Shown: in pieces, positions 16,940 through 26,102 of the stretch
How positions within the stretch are numbered: position 1 is the stretch's first letter
Layout: each line of letters opens with the position of its first letter
Assembly (NCBI RefSeq): GCF_036759925.1
Contig: NZ_JAPKIB010000001.1
Location: 248,001-312,000 of the forward strand
Origin: Kluyvera sp036759925
GTDB lineage: Bacteria; Pseudomonadota; Gammaproteobacteria; Enterobacterales; Enterobacteriaceae
Reading direction: 5' to 3'
DNA length: 64,000 nt
Translations under genes and position numbers: made by a program
The notes under the pieces: model-generated
Seen by the model: only the letters and a program-made list of their open reading frames with translations
The model's database searches: none
Told to the model about the DNA's origin: nothing

Positions 16940-18772
16940 CTAATGTTTCAACGAGTAGAAGATCTTTTCTGCGAGTCCGACCGAGATTCCTGGCACTTTC
17001 GCAATATCTTCAATGCTTGCCTGCTGCAAACCTTGTAGCCCGCCCATGTACTTGAGCAGCATCTGACGGCGCTTCGGCCCCACGCCTTCGATGGTCTCCA
17101 GCGAACTGGTGCTTTTAACTTTAGCGCGTTTCTTACGGTGCCCGGAAATCGCATGATCGTGCGATTCATCGCGAATATGCTGAATGACGTGCAGCGCCGG
17201 TGAGTCCGGTGGCAGGCTGAAGCCCTCGCCTTCCGGCTCGAAGAACAGTGTCTCAAGGCCCGCCTTACGGTCGCTGCCTTTTGCCACGCCCAGTAACAGC
17301 GGGTGGTTTTTATCCCACGGCACGTTAAGCTCAGCAAATACCGCTTTTGCCTGCCCCAGTTGCCCTTTCCCACCATCAATCAGGATAACGTCAGGAATTT
17401 TGCTGTCATCGATGGCTTTACCATAACGGCGACGCAGCACCTGGTTCATCGCGGCGTAGTCATCGCCCGGCGTAATGCCGGTAATATTGTAACGGCGGTA
17501 CTCGGCACGCAGCGGACCGTTGGCATCAAATACCACGCATGAGGCAACGGTCTGCTCCCCCATGGTGTGGCTGATATCAAAACACTCCATGCGCTTGATA
17601 GCCGGTAATTTTAGCTCGGCGGAGAGCGCCTGCAGACGTTGATGGACGGTCGATTGTTGAGATAGCTTAGTCGATAGCGCCGTCACCGCATTGGTGCGTG
17701 CCAGTTTCAGATAGCGCGCACGGTCACCGCGTGGCTTGGTTTGCACCTGAATGCGACGCCCCGCCAGCTCGGATAATGAATCGGCCAGCAGCGTTTTGTC
17801 TTTCAGCGTAAAGTCGAGCAGGATCTCACCTGGCAGCGTACGCATCTGGCTGCCCTGGAAATAGAACTGGCCGACGAAGGTTTCCACCACTTCGCCCAGC
17901 TCGGTATCGCTCGGGACTTTCGGGAAATAGCTTCGACTGCCCAGCACTTTCCCCTGGCGGATAAACAGCACGTGCACGCAGGCCATACCCGCTTCAAACG
18001 CCACGCCAATCACGTCAAGGTCGTCGCCGTTGTTGGAGACGAACTGTTTTTCTGTCACGCGACGGACGGCCTGAATTTGATCGCGAATACGCGCGGCCTC
18101 TTCAAACGCCAGCGCCTGACTCGCTTTCTCCATCCGCGCGATCAGCTGGGTCAGCACCTGGTCGTCCTTTCCGGCGAGGAACAGACGCACGTAGTCAACC
18201 TGCTGAGCGTACTCTTCTTCACTCACCAACCCTTTCACGCACGGCCCCAGGCAGCGACCAATCTGGTACTGCAGGCATGGACGAGAGCGGTTACGGTAGA
18301 CGCTGTTTTCACACTGACGAATCGGGAAGATCTTTTGCAGTAGCGCCAGCGTTTCCCTCACCGCATAGCCGTTAGGGAACGGCCCGAAGTACTCCCCTTT
18401 CGCGTGTTTTGCGCCGCGATGGGTCGCCAGACGCGGATGCGCATCGCCGCTCAGGAAGATAAAGGGATAGGATTTGTCATCGCGCAGCAGAACGTTATAG
18501 CGAGGCTGATAAAGCTTGATGTAGTTATGCTCAAGCAGCAGCGCTTCCGTTTCGGTATGGGTGACGGTCACGTCAATCTGCGCTATCTGCGCCACCAGGG
18601 CTTCCGTTTTGCGGGAGGCAACCTGAGCGCGGAAATAGCTGGAAAGGCGTTTTTTGAGATCTTTGGCTTTGCCAACGTAAATGACCGTGCCGCCGGCATC
18701 ATACATACGATAAACGCCAGGCTGGCTGGTTACGGTTTTCAGAAAGGCTTTTGAATCAAAAACATCACTCAC
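16940..18772 (-). CDS. uvrC: Excinuclease ABC subunit UvrC
   Basis: The protein has 610 residues starting at GTG 18772, which gives (M)SDVFDSKAF as in E. coli. The start overlaps the uvrY stop in GTGA. Domains are an N-terminal GIY-YIG nuclease (about 15-95) for the 3' incision, a UVR motif for UvrB contact (about 205-240), a C-terminal endonuclease for the 5' incision, and tandem helix-hairpin-helix motifs at the end (IEGVGPKRR and KVPGISVG). It performs both cuts of nucleotide excision repair. Confidence 0.97.
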   Translation of the reverse strand: MSDVFDSKAFLKTVTSQPGVYRMYDAGGTVIYVGKAKDLKKRLSSYFRAQVASRKTEALVAQIAQIDVTVTHTETEALLLEHNYIKLYQPRYNVLLRDDKSYPFIFLSGDAHPRLATHRGAKHAKGEYFGPFPNGYAVRETLALLQKIFPIRQCENSVYRNRSRPCLQYQIGRCLGPCVKGLVSEEEYAQQVDYVRLFLAGKDDQVLTQLIARMEKASQALAFEEAARIRDQIQAVRRVTEKQFVSNNGDDLDVIGVAFEAGMACVHVLFIRQGKVLGSRSYFPKVPSDTELGEVVETFVGQFYFQGSQMRTLPGEILLDFTLKDKTLLADSLSELAGRRIQVQTKPRGDRARYLKLARTNAVTALSTKLSQQSTVHQRLQALSAELKLPAIKRMECFDISHTMGEQTVASCVVFDANGPLRAEYRRYNITGITPGDDYAAMNQVLRRRYGKAIDDSKIPDVILIDGGKGQLGQAKAVFAELNVPWDKNHPLLLGVAKGSDRKAGLETLFFEPEGEGFSLPPDSPALHVIQHIRDESHDHAISGHRKKRAKVKSTSSLETIEGVGPKRRQMLLKYMGGLQGLQQASIEDIAKVPGISVGLAEKIFYSLKH

Positions 18773-19425
18773 TGACTTGCTAACGACTCCGCATTGCACA
18801 GGCCATGGCGAATTGCCAGGTGCGTCAGTTCAACGTCACCGTGTATGTTTAATTTGCTAAACATACGATAGCGGTAGCTGTTGACCGTCTTAGGGCTCAG
18901 ATTCAACTGTTCTGAGATCTCATTCACCTTCTGACCTTTAGTGATCATCAGCATAATCTGCAATTCACGTTCAGACAAACTGGAGAACGGGGACTCGGTC
19001 TTTTCCGGCTCAATCTGGCTCAACGCCATTTGCTGGGCGATGTCTGAGGCAATATAACGCTGCCCGGAGAAGACAGAACGAATCGCATTGACCACCTCTT
19101 GCGGGGCAGCACCTTTGCTCAGATAACCCGCAGCGCCGGCCTGCATCACCTTCGCGGGAAGTGGGTTTTCCGTGTGTACGGTTAACATGATGACTTTGGT
19201 GTCGACGGCAGAGCGCGCAATCTTACGCGTGGCTTCCAGGCCACCGATGCCCGGCATATTCATGTCCATCAGCACAACATCGACCGGGTTAGCGCGGCAC
19301 CATTTCACCGCATCTTCCCCGCAGTTGGCTTCGCCGGTCACTCTAATACCTTTTATATCTTCGAGAATGCGTCGTATCCCTGCGCGCACCAGTTCGTGGT
19401 CATCAACAAGAAGGACGTTGATCAA
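18769..19425 (-). CDS. uvrY: Response regulator UvrY
   Basis: Translation starts at TTG 19425, with GGAG eight bases upstream, giving 218 residues identical in length to E. coli UvrY. A receiver domain (about 1-120) has acidic pocket DDHE and phospho-Asp54 in LMDMNMPG. A LuxR-type HTH follows (about 150-210, SERELQIMLMITKG). Its partner kinase is BarA, and it activates the csrB/csrC sRNAs that titrate CsrA, affecting motility and carbon flux. The frame extends upstream without an ATG at the family start. Confidence 0.96.
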   Translation of the reverse strand: MINVLLVDDHELVRAGIRRILEDIKGIRVTGEANCGEDAVKWCRANPVDVVLMDMNMPGIGGLEATRKIARSAVDTKVIMLTVHTENPLPAKVMQAGAAGYLSKGAAPQEVVNAIRSVFSGQRYIASDIAQQMALSQIEPEKTESPFSSLSERELQIMLMITKGQKVNEISEQLNLSPKTVNSYRYRMFSKLNIHGDVELTHLAIRHGLCNAESLASQ

Positions 19426-19882
19426 AGGAATAATCTCCAGAATAGGGATAACGCTACTACTTCTTAATTTACCCATACTACCGGGTTTTATATCAACTGT
19501 GAAAGTCTAAAAATGCCAGAGCACCGATTTCGATCTCGTTTTTGGAAATATTCGTGTACAGGCACTGGAAAGACCTAAAAAACAATAAGATGCCAGACAC
19601 AAAAGTCAGTATGCGGACAACAATAAGCCGAGTAAACAGGCGCTTTGTCGTATATTTGATAAATAGCCCTTATAATATGTAACAACAATTAACGACGAAG
19701 GAACCATATTTAAACAATTCAGGGCTAACTGTCTGTCTTCTCACCGCTAAATAATAATGAATAACAGATCTGAGCTGCGCGCAAAAAACAGGCACTCCTT
19801 TTTTTCCTCTCGCTTGTGGTATACTGCGCCGCTTTCATAATCCGGATCGCGCATAATGCGCAGAAATTGTACGAGGCAATAA
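19426..19882. other. Divergent region between uvrY and yecF
   Basis: This 457-base gap holds no gene I can support. It is AT-rich toward its centre. An extended -10 promoter for yecF lies near its right end; the uvrY promoter must lie at the left but was not resolved. Confidence 0.5.
19817..19825 (+). promoter_or_regulatory. Extended -10 promoter of yecF
   Basis: TGGTATACT fits the TGnTATAAT extended -10 element and stands 58 bases before the yecF start. A weak -35 lies about 17 bases upstream. Confidence 0.45.
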
Positions 19883-20107
19883 ATGAGCACACCTGATTTT
19901 TCTACCGCTGAAAATAATCAAAATCTAGCCCAGGAACTTTCCTGCCTGAAGGCAATGCTGACGCTGATGCTGCAGGCAATGGGGCAGGCAGACGCGGGGC
20001 GTGTGATTCTTAAAATGGAAAAACAAATTGCGCAGTTAGAAGATGAAGCTCAGGCTGCCGTATTTTCCAGCACCGTTAAGCAAATTAAACAAGCTTATCG
20101 CCAGTAA
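19883..20107 (+). CDS. yecF: YecF family protein (DUF2594)
   Basis: The 74-residue acidic, mostly helical protein matches E. coli YecF in size and place between uvrY and sdiA. Leu/Met-rich heptads from residue 15 to 60 suggest a coiled coil or helical hairpin. Its function is unknown. An ACGAGGC site precedes the ATG and a terminator follows at once. Confidence 0.85.
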   Translation: MSTPDFSTAENNQNLAQELSCLKAMLTLMLQAMGQADAGRVILKMEKQIAQLEDEAQAAVFSSTVKQIKQAYRQ

Positions 20108-20111
20108 TCTT

Positions 20112-20146
20112 AAACCGGCTGAAGCATCGCTGCTTACAGCCGGTTT
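20112..20146. terminator. Terminator between yecF and sdiA
   Basis: AAACCGGCTG pairs with CAGCCGGTTT around a 15-base loop, between the convergent yecF and sdiA stop codons. It can serve both strands. Confidence 0.7.
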
Positions 20147-20176
20147 GCCGTCTGGCACGCAGAACGCGCGAACGAG

Positions 20177-20899
20177 TCAGATCAATCCAATCGCCGCCGC
20201 ATAGCAGGCAATCTGCGTTTTGTTAGGCGCATTAAATTTCTTCTGCATGTTCTTCTGATGGAAGTTTACGGTATTCTCGGAAATAGACAGAATCATCGAA
20301 ATCTCCGCTGATGTTTTACCTTCCGCCGTCCATTTCAGAATTTCTAATTCCCGTTTACTGAATTTCATTTCCCGCGGCATCACCATTTCGTCTTCGACGC
20401 GTAATAATGCCAGCAGACTCATCTCCAATAATATTTGCAACCGCATCGCCATTTCGTCTTCTGCGAGCGGCTGACGCGCCACGCGCGTGCGCGATACCGA
20501 CAGGAAGCCGTGAGCGTGGTTTGGCAACATCAGACACTGGGTTGCTCCGGTTTGCAGACCGTGCTGGCGAGCGGCGAGCCACAACTCTTGCGCATCGCTA
20601 AATAACTCATCGTTCCAGCGCAGGTGGCCCAGCGCGAAGTTATCCGGTTTCAGCACCGGATCGATAGCCATATAATTCGCAGACTTATAGTGACTCATCC
20701 AGGCGTCGGGATAAGTGGTGTACACCGAGATGCGAGGCCGTGTGAAAGGCACCGGATGGCGCACGCACAGTGCGAAGAAGTCATATTCCAGATATTCGGT
20801 TTGCTGCTGTAAGAGCGCATATATCTGATCGCTTGCTGTAGCCGCCTGGAAAATTTGCAGCATTTCCCGCCGCCAACTGAAAAAATCATCGTCTCTCAT
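20177..20899 (-). CDS. sdiA: LuxR-type quorum-sensing regulator SdiA
   Basis: The 240-residue protein has an N-terminal autoinducer-binding domain (about 1-170; WNDELFS and PNHAHGFLS conserved) and a C-terminal LuxR HTH (about 175-238; SKRELEILKWTAEGKTSAEI). No luxI-like synthase is in the window, in keeping with SdiA as a solo receptor for acyl-homoserine lactones made by others. The ATG at 20899 aligns with E. coli; the frame runs on to a TTG at 20923. Confidence 0.95.
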   Translation of the reverse strand: MRDDDFFSWRREMLQIFQAATASDQIYALLQQQTEYLEYDFFALCVRHPVPFTRPRISVYTTYPDAWMSHYKSANYMAIDPVLKPDNFALGHLRWNDELFSDAQELWLAARQHGLQTGATQCLMLPNHAHGFLSVSRTRVARQPLAEDEMAMRLQILLEMSLLALLRVEDEMVMPREMKFSKRELEILKWTAEGKTSAEISMILSISENTVNFHQKNMQKKFNAPNKTQIACYAAAIGLI

Positions 20900-21220
20900 A
20901 ACTACGAGAAACCCCCTGATCAATAATCATTTTTATGAATACAGAAAACTAACACATAAATCTTATTTATATGTATAAAATATCACGCTTCGGCAAAATA
21001 ATCTGAATTCCCCCTATTTTTGCAACGTATCCCGTGGAAGTACTGCTAATAGGGCTTTTGGCTATGATGGGGGGGATATAAAATCTACCTATTAATTAGG
21101 CACACTTAAGTAAAATTTTTCATTAAAAGACCACAAATAACCCCCGTTCATTATTTGCGACGAGAAATAAGTGACTCACGGACGCACACCGGTTTATTGC
21201 CGGGCGCGTCCGAGCCGTCA
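20900..21220. other. Intergenic region upstream of sdiA
   Basis: These 321 bases lie between the sdiA start and the tcyN stop. They are AT-rich with no supported gene. The sdiA promoter should be here. A short hairpin, GGACGC with GCGTCC (21180-21210), lies just past tcyN and may end that operon. Confidence 0.45.
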
Positions 21221-21973
21221 TTACTGCATGAGGAATTTTTCCAGGAATTGGCGGGTTCGAGCCTGCTGTGGGTTCGCAAACAGCGCCTTCGCCTCTCCTT
21301 GTTCAACCACGCGGCCCTGATCCATAAAGATGGCGCGGTCGGCAACGTCGCGGGCAAAGCTCATTTCGTGAGTGACGATAACCATCGTGCGTTTCTCTTC
21401 GGCCAGTGCGCGAATGGTGTTTAGTACCTCCCCCACTAGCTCTGGATCCAAAGCAGAGGTCGGCTCATCGAAAAGGATCACGTCCGGGCGCATCGCCAGC
21501 GCGCGCGCAATCGCCACTCGCTGCTGCTGGCCGCCAGAGAGGCGGCGCGGGTAGCTCTGCTCTTTTCCCGACAACCCCACCTTACCAAGCAGCTCACGCG
21601 CTCTGGCGGTGGCTTCAGCTTTATCTTCGCCTTTGACAATCACCGGCCCTTCAATGATGTTCTCCAGCACCGTGCGGTGCGGAAACAGGTTGAAGTTCTG
21701 GAATACAAAGCCGACGTGCTGGCGCAGGCGGCGGATCAGCCCTTTCTGTTGACTGAGCGGACGCGCGGTGTCGATGGTCATATCACCGACGCGAATGGTG
21801 CCGCTTTCCGGCACTTCCAGCAGGTTAATGCTGCGCAAAAGCGTGGTTTTCCCCGAGCCGCTCGGCCCGATGATCGCCACCACTTCCCCCTCTTTCACTT
21901 CCAGATCGATTCCGTGCAGCACCGTTTGCCCGTGGAATTTCTTCACCAGGTTTTTGACTTCAATTGCGCTCAT
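21221..21973 (-). CDS. tcyN: Cystine ABC transporter ATPase TcyN
   Basis: The 250-residue ATPase (E. coli YecC) has Walker A GPSGSGKTT, signature LSGGQQQR and Walker B ILFDEPTSALD. It energises TcyL for uptake of L-cystine and related sulfur compounds such as diaminopimelate. It is the last gene of tcyJ-dcyD-tcyL-tcyN and overlaps tcyL by four bases. Confidence 0.95.
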   Translation of the reverse strand: MSAIEVKNLVKKFHGQTVLHGIDLEVKEGEVVAIIGPSGSGKTTLLRSINLLEVPESGTIRVGDMTIDTARPLSQQKGLIRRLRQHVGFVFQNFNLFPHRTVLENIIEGPVIVKGEDKAEATARARELLGKVGLSGKEQSYPRRLSGGQQQRVAIARALAMRPDVILFDEPTSALDPELVGEVLNTIRALAEEKRTMVIVTHEMSFARDVADRAIFMDQGRVVEQGEAKALFANPQQARTRQFLEKFLMQ

Positions 21974-22638
21974 TTCGGATCTCGCTCCTGGCGGTTAAGC
22001 TGGTTTTCAAAATAGTTCTGCAGCGCCGACAGCACCGTCGCCATCACCCAGTAAATCAGCGATGCGGCCAGATACATGGTGAACACTTCCAGCGTACGGG
22101 AGGTAATCAGCTGCGCCTGGCGGAACAGTTCCGGCACCTGAATGGTCGCCGCCAGCGAGGTGTCCTTCACCAGGCTGATAAAGCTGTTCGACAGCGGCGG
22201 CAGCGCCACCCGTGCCGCCTGCGGCAGAATCGCGCGGCGCATGGTTTGCCACGGCGTCATCCCGATACTGGCGGCGGCTTCCCACTGCCCTTTATCGATC
22301 GACGAAATCGCCGCACGCAGCGTTTCTGCCGCGTAGGCCGCAGTATTGAGCGACAGGCCAATCATCGCCGACGGGATCGGGTCGAGTTCGATACCAAACT
22401 GCGGCAGGCCGTAGTAGATCATAAACAGCTGCGCAATCAGCGGCGTGCCGCGGAAAATCGAGATATAGCAGCGCGCCAGCCAGCGGATGGGACCAAAGGG
22501 CGAGAGCCGCATCAGCGCGAGAATAAAGCCGAGAATCAGGCCGAAGAACATCCCGCCGATACTGAGCTGGAGCGTAAAGACCGCGCCTTTGAGCAGATAC
22601 GGCGCGGAGTCGATAACCAGTTGAATACTTTCTTGCAT
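21970..22638 (-). CDS. tcyL: Cystine ABC transporter permease TcyL
   Basis: The 222-residue inner-membrane permease of the His/Glu/Gln family has about five helices and the EAA loop EAAASIGMTPWQTMRRAILPQ, where the ATPase docks. It corresponds to E. coli YecS and follows dcyD by 13 bases. Confidence 0.95.
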   Translation of the reverse strand: MQESIQLVIDSAPYLLKGAVFTLQLSIGGMFFGLILGFILALMRLSPFGPIRWLARCYISIFRGTPLIAQLFMIYYGLPQFGIELDPIPSAMIGLSLNTAAYAAETLRAAISSIDKGQWEAAASIGMTPWQTMRRAILPQAARVALPPLSNSFISLVKDTSLAATIQVPELFRQAQLITSRTLEVFTMYLAASLIYWVMATVLSALQNYFENQLNRQERDPK

Positions 22639-22651
22639 GAGCGCGTTCTAT

Positions 22652-23638
22652 TTAAATGTGAGGATGATAGGCAAAGAGCGCAGGCGCTCCGCCGGTGTGG
22701 ATAAACAGAATCGGCCCTTCATCTTTAAAGCGTTTCTGATTAATACCGTCGATAAGCCCGGCCATCGCTTTGCCGGTATAAACCGGGTCAAGCAGAATGC
22801 CTTCCAGACGCGCCAGCAGCTTCACCGCTTCCATCCCGTCATCATTAGGAATGCCGTAGGCTGGGGCAAAATAGTCGTCCCACAGCGTAATACCGGCGCT
22901 TACCGTCAGCTCAAGGCTGCGTGCCACCTCCTGCTGCAGCGTCACCACTTTCGGCAACTGGTCGGCCACTTTGCGCGAAACGGTCACGCCAATCAATTCA
23001 GCGTCAGGCATTACCTGCTCGAGGCCAACGGCCAGGCCCGCGTGGGTTCCCGCACTGCCGGAAGCCACCACCACGGATGAAATCGACACCGCCCCTTCGC
23101 ACTGCTGGGCAATCTCCAACGCGCTTTCAACGTAGCCCAGCGCGCCCAGTGCATTGGAACCGCCCACCGGGATCACGTACGGGCGAAAACCCTGCGCTTC
23201 CAGACGCGTGGCAAGTTCGGCGAGCTGCGCGTTCGGATCGGTCAGCGCATCGCACATCTCCACCTGAGTGTTAAACAGATCCAGCAGCAGGCGGTTGCCG
23301 TTACTGAGGTAGTTTTCCGCCGTCGTGCCCATCGGGTTTTCCAGCAGCGCCACGCAGTGCAGGCCGAGCTTGGCTGCCACTGCCGCCGTCTGGCGTACGT
23401 GGTTGGACTGAATCGCCCCGGCGGTCACTAACGTGTCTGCCCCTTCGCGCAATGCATCGGCGGCGAGGAACTCCAGCTTACGCAGCTTGTTGCCGCCCAT
23501 CGCCAGCGGGGTGACGTCGTCGCGTTTGATAAAGATATCGCGGCCGATGTAGTCAGAAAAACGCGGCAGATATTCCAGCGGCGTGGGTGCGCCGATCAAT
23601 TCGAGGCGCGGAAAGCGGGTTAAATTTTGCAGTGACAT
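22652..23638 (-). CDS. dcyD: D-cysteine desulfhydrase DcyD
   Basis: The 328-residue PLP enzyme of the ACC-deaminase group converts D-cysteine to pyruvate, ammonia and sulfide. The PLP lysine is K51 in GGNKLRK, and the phosphate-binding loop is ASGSAGTHAG. Its place among cystine transport genes fits a role in using or detoxifying imported D-cysteine. Confidence 0.95.
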   Translation of the reverse strand: MSLQNLTRFPRLELIGAPTPLEYLPRFSDYIGRDIFIKRDDVTPLAMGGNKLRKLEFLAADALREGADTLVTAGAIQSNHVRQTAAVAAKLGLHCVALLENPMGTTAENYLSNGNRLLLDLFNTQVEMCDALTDPNAQLAELATRLEAQGFRPYVIPVGGSNALGALGYVESALEIAQQCEGAVSISSVVVASGSAGTHAGLAVGLEQVMPDAELIGVTVSRKVADQLPKVVTLQQEVARSLELTVSAGITLWDDYFAPAYGIPNDDGMEAVKLLARLEGILLDPVYTGKAMAGLIDGINQKRFKDEGPILFIHTGGAPALFAYHPHI

Positions 23639-23677
23639 AGCATCTCCTTGGTCTTGTTTTTATTATGCGCCTTAAAT

Positions 23678-23707
23678 AAAAAAAGGCGCTCAATCAGCGC
23701 CTTTTTT
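23678..23707 (-). terminator. Hairpin-T terminator between tcyJ and dcyD
   Basis: AAAAAGGCGCT pairs with AGCGCCTTTTT around a five-base loop. T runs exist in both directions. Lying inside the operon, it probably reduces transcription into dcyD-tcyLN so that binding protein exceeds permease. Confidence 0.85.
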
Positions 23708-23719
23708 AAAGCATGACGA

Positions 23720-24520
23720 TTATTCTGTCACGTCTGCCCCGAACCATTTTTCCGACAGTGCTTTCAGGCTACCGTCTTTATGCATGGCATCGATGGCGCC
23801 ATCAACCGCTTTCAGCAGGTCTTCGTTGCCTTTACGCAGCGCCACACCTGATTCCTGACGGGAGAACGCGTCGCCCGCAACGGCCAGCGTATTGTTGGTT
23901 TTCTTCACCAGATCCAGCGCCGCCAGACGGTCAACCAGAATCGCGTTGATACGGCCTACACGCAGGTCCTGGTATTTCGTTGGGTCATCGTCATAAGTGC
24001 GAATATCCACGCCCTGGACGTTTTTACGCAGCCACTCTTCGTAGTTGGTCCCCAGACCGACACCGACTTTTTTGCCTTTCAGGTCAGCGGCGGTTTTGAT
24101 GGTGTCTTCGCTGCCCTTTTTCACCAGCGCCTGGATACCGGAGATGGTGTACGGGGTGGAGAAGTCATATTTCTTCTGACGCTCCGGCGAAATGGTGACC
24201 TGGTTAATCACCACGTCGATACGTTTTGAGTCCAGCGATGCCAGCATCCCGTCCCATTTGGTCGGTTTGAGGTCAGCCTTCACGCCCAGGTGTTTCGCCA
24301 GTTCGTTGGCGAACTCGACTTCAAAACCGGTCAGCTTACCGTCATCGCCCTGGAAACTGAACGGAGGATAAGTGCCCTCCAGGCCAACGCGCAGCGTACC
24401 GCGCTCTTTAACCTGGTTTAATAAATTCTCTGCAGCAAACGCCTGCACGCTTGCTCCAGCGACCAGCGCAACGGCCATAGCGCCCATCAGCGCCTGACGA
24501 CCCAGAAACTTCAGCTTCAT
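23720..24520 (-). CDS. tcyJ: Periplasmic cystine-binding protein TcyJ (FliY)
   Basis: The protein has 266 residues starting at ATG 24520 (MKLKFLG), as in E. coli FliY; a frame from 24541 is longer but off-family. A signal peptide ends near residue 28 (AFA). The SBP_bac_3 fold carries GTYPPFSFQ, VINQVTISPERQ and the hinge DRLAALDLV. It binds cystine and hands it to TcyL. Its old name reflects its location after fliZ. Confidence 0.96.
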   Translation of the reverse strand: MKLKFLGRQALMGAMAVALVAGASVQAFAAENLLNQVKERGTLRVGLEGTYPPFSFQGDDGKLTGFEVEFANELAKHLGVKADLKPTKWDGMLASLDSKRIDVVINQVTISPERQKKYDFSTPYTISGIQALVKKGSEDTIKTAADLKGKKVGVGLGTNYEEWLRKNVQGVDIRTYDDDPTKYQDLRVGRINAILVDRLAALDLVKKTNNTLAVAGDAFSRQESGVALRKGNEDLLKAVDGAIDAMHKDGSLKALSEKWFGADVTE

Positions 24521-24606
24521 TATACCCCCGAAAAGCATCACTTTTTTCGTAGTGTAAGCCGTTCATCATCAATGACAAACAACCATGAGCTACATCTTAT
24601 TCCAAT

Positions 24607-25152
24607 TTAATATATATCAGAGGTTTCACAGTCTGCGAAATTTTGCTCGCTGTTTAGCGGTAAGTGGCGCTGAAAACGCAGGTACTTACGCAGGGCAATA
24701 CGATAATTGTTGGTGCTGGTATCCGGTAACCACGCCTCAAGCTTTTCATCTGCATGACGTTCATCCAACAGTGCACGCGGCACGTCATTGTCGACGAAGT
24801 GGTTGCCAAGACGACGCAGACGTACGACGTACTCACGTACGGTGCCTGCACTCATGTCGGTTTGTTCGAGGAGGTATTGTTTGAAGCCGATGATATTGAA
24901 GAACGCACTCTGCTCCTTGCAGTGCAGATCGCCGCAGAAGCGGCATAACGCGGACCAGGCTTGACGCTCCTGCTGCCAGGCGCTGTCGTCCATTAGCGTA
25001 TCCAGACGGGAGATGGCGATTTTATTCACGATCACCCCCTGACGCACTAAGGTGATGCGATCGAGCAGCTTATGACAATGGGCGCAATGCGTTTCGCTGT
25101 GTTTAAAGTCTTTGAGATAGCGGCTTAATGGCCGTCTTTTTACCTGCATCAT
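24607..25152 (-). CDS. fliZ: Flagellar regulator FliZ
   Basis: The 181-residue protein is close to E. coli FliZ. The DNA-binding part resembles phage integrase N-terminal SAM-like folds (GTVREYVVRLRRLG near residue 105). FliZ represses RpoS-dependent genes by occupying their promoters and so favours motility over the curli state. Cysteines CAHCHK and CRFCGDLHC may bind metal. It is co-transcribed with fliA after a 66-base gap. Confidence 0.95.
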   Translation of the reverse strand: MMQVKRRPLSRYLKDFKHSETHCAHCHKLLDRITLVRQGVIVNKIAISRLDTLMDDSAWQQERQAWSALCRFCGDLHCKEQSAFFNIIGFKQYLLEQTDMSAGTVREYVVRLRRLGNHFVDNDVPRALLDERHADEKLEAWLPDTSTNNYRIALRKYLRFQRHLPLNSEQNFADCETSDIY

Positions 25153-25218
25153 TATGATAACTCCGGGTTCTCATTACATAATGCGGCATTTTTGGCGCTA
25201 ACGTGACGTTACACCAGT

Positions 25219-25938
25219 CTACGATTTACCCAGTTTAATGCGCAGACGCTTAATGGCCTGGCTGTGCAGTTGGCTGACGCGCGACTCCCCGACTTCCAGA
25301 ACCGCGCCGATCTCTTTGAGGTTCAGCTCTTCCTGGTAATAGAGAGTTAACACCAACTTCTCACGCTCCGGCAGGGCCTCGATGGCCTCCATCACGCGAT
25401 GGCGAAGATCGCCTTCCAGTAGTTGATGCAGTGGGTTTTCGTGTTGATTCTCTTCCGTCACCAGCTCGATGCTGTCGCCGTATTCTTCTCGCCATTCATC
25501 ATAGGAGAAGAGCTGGCTGTTATTGGTATCCAGCAGCACCTGACGGTATTCTTCAATCGCGATCCCCAGCCGCTGCGCGACTTCGGTTTCGGTCGCGTTT
25601 CGTCCCAGTTCCTGCTCCAGCTGTCCTAACGTTTGCGCAACTTCACGCGCGTTCCGCCGGACGCTACGCGGCACCCAATCACGGCTGCGTAATTCGTCCA
25701 GCATCGCCCCACGGATGCGTTGCACTGCGTAAGTCGTAAATGCCGTACCTTGCAGAGCGTCATAGCGTTCAACTGCGTTCAATAAGCCGATACCGCCCGC
25801 CTGGAGCAGATCGTCCAGTTCCACGCTCGCCGGCAAACGCACCTGAAGGCGCAATGCTTCGTGACGCACCAGCGGCACATAGCGTTGCCATAGCGAGTGT
25901 TTATCCATTACACCTTCAGCGGTATACATTGAATTCAC
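25219..25938 (-). CDS. fliA: RNA polymerase sigma-28 factor FliA
   Basis: Starting from GTG 25938, the protein has 239 residues, the same as E. coli. It has sigma regions 2 (RYVPLVRHEALRLQ to LLQAGGIGLLNAVERYD), 3 and 4 (LPEREKLVLTLYYQEE then VLEVGESRVSQLHSQA). It transcribes late flagellar genes (fliC, fliD and others) once the hook is complete and FlgM leaves the cell. Its targets are visible in this window. Confidence 0.97.
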   Translation of the reverse strand: MNSMYTAEGVMDKHSLWQRYVPLVRHEALRLQVRLPASVELDDLLQAGGIGLLNAVERYDALQGTAFTTYAVQRIRGAMLDELRSRDWVPRSVRRNAREVAQTLGQLEQELGRNATETEVAQRLGIAIEEYRQVLLDTNNSQLFSYDEWREEYGDSIELVTEENQHENPLHQLLEGDLRHRVMEAIEALPEREKLVLTLYYQEELNLKEIGAVLEVGESRVSQLHSQAIKRLRIKLGKS

Positions 25939-25964
25939 GATAAACAGCCCTGCATTAATATGAG

Positions 25965-25972
25965 TTATCGGC
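25965..25972 (-). promoter_or_regulatory. Sigma-28 -10 element ahead of fliA
   Basis: GCCGATAA, the exact sigma-28 -10 consensus, is read on the minus strand 26 bases before the fliA start. The matching -35 is weak (TATAGAAA at the right spacing). Self-activation of fliAZ by sigma-28 is known in E. coli. Confidence 0.6.
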
Positions 25973-26059
25973 ACGATTATCCGTTTCTATAGCCGTTTTA
26001 ATCGATGGAACAGTGGGAGAAATGTGGGGTTATTTGCGGAGTAAGTGAAATTTCAGCAA

Positions 26060-26086
26060 CAAAAAAACCCCGCCGAGGCGGGGTTG
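26060..26086 (-). terminator. Terminator of fliC
   Basis: Reading the minus strand, AACCCCGC pairs with GCGGGGTT and seven T follow. It begins 17 bases after the fliC stop. Confidence 0.92.
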
Positions 26087-26102
26087 GTCAGGTTGAGAGC
26101 GA

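Noticed and set aside
21964..22704. 246-codon frame antisense to tcyL and its flanks
   Set aside because: It is Arg/His/Gln-rich, has no ribosome site and mirrors the codon bias of tcyL.
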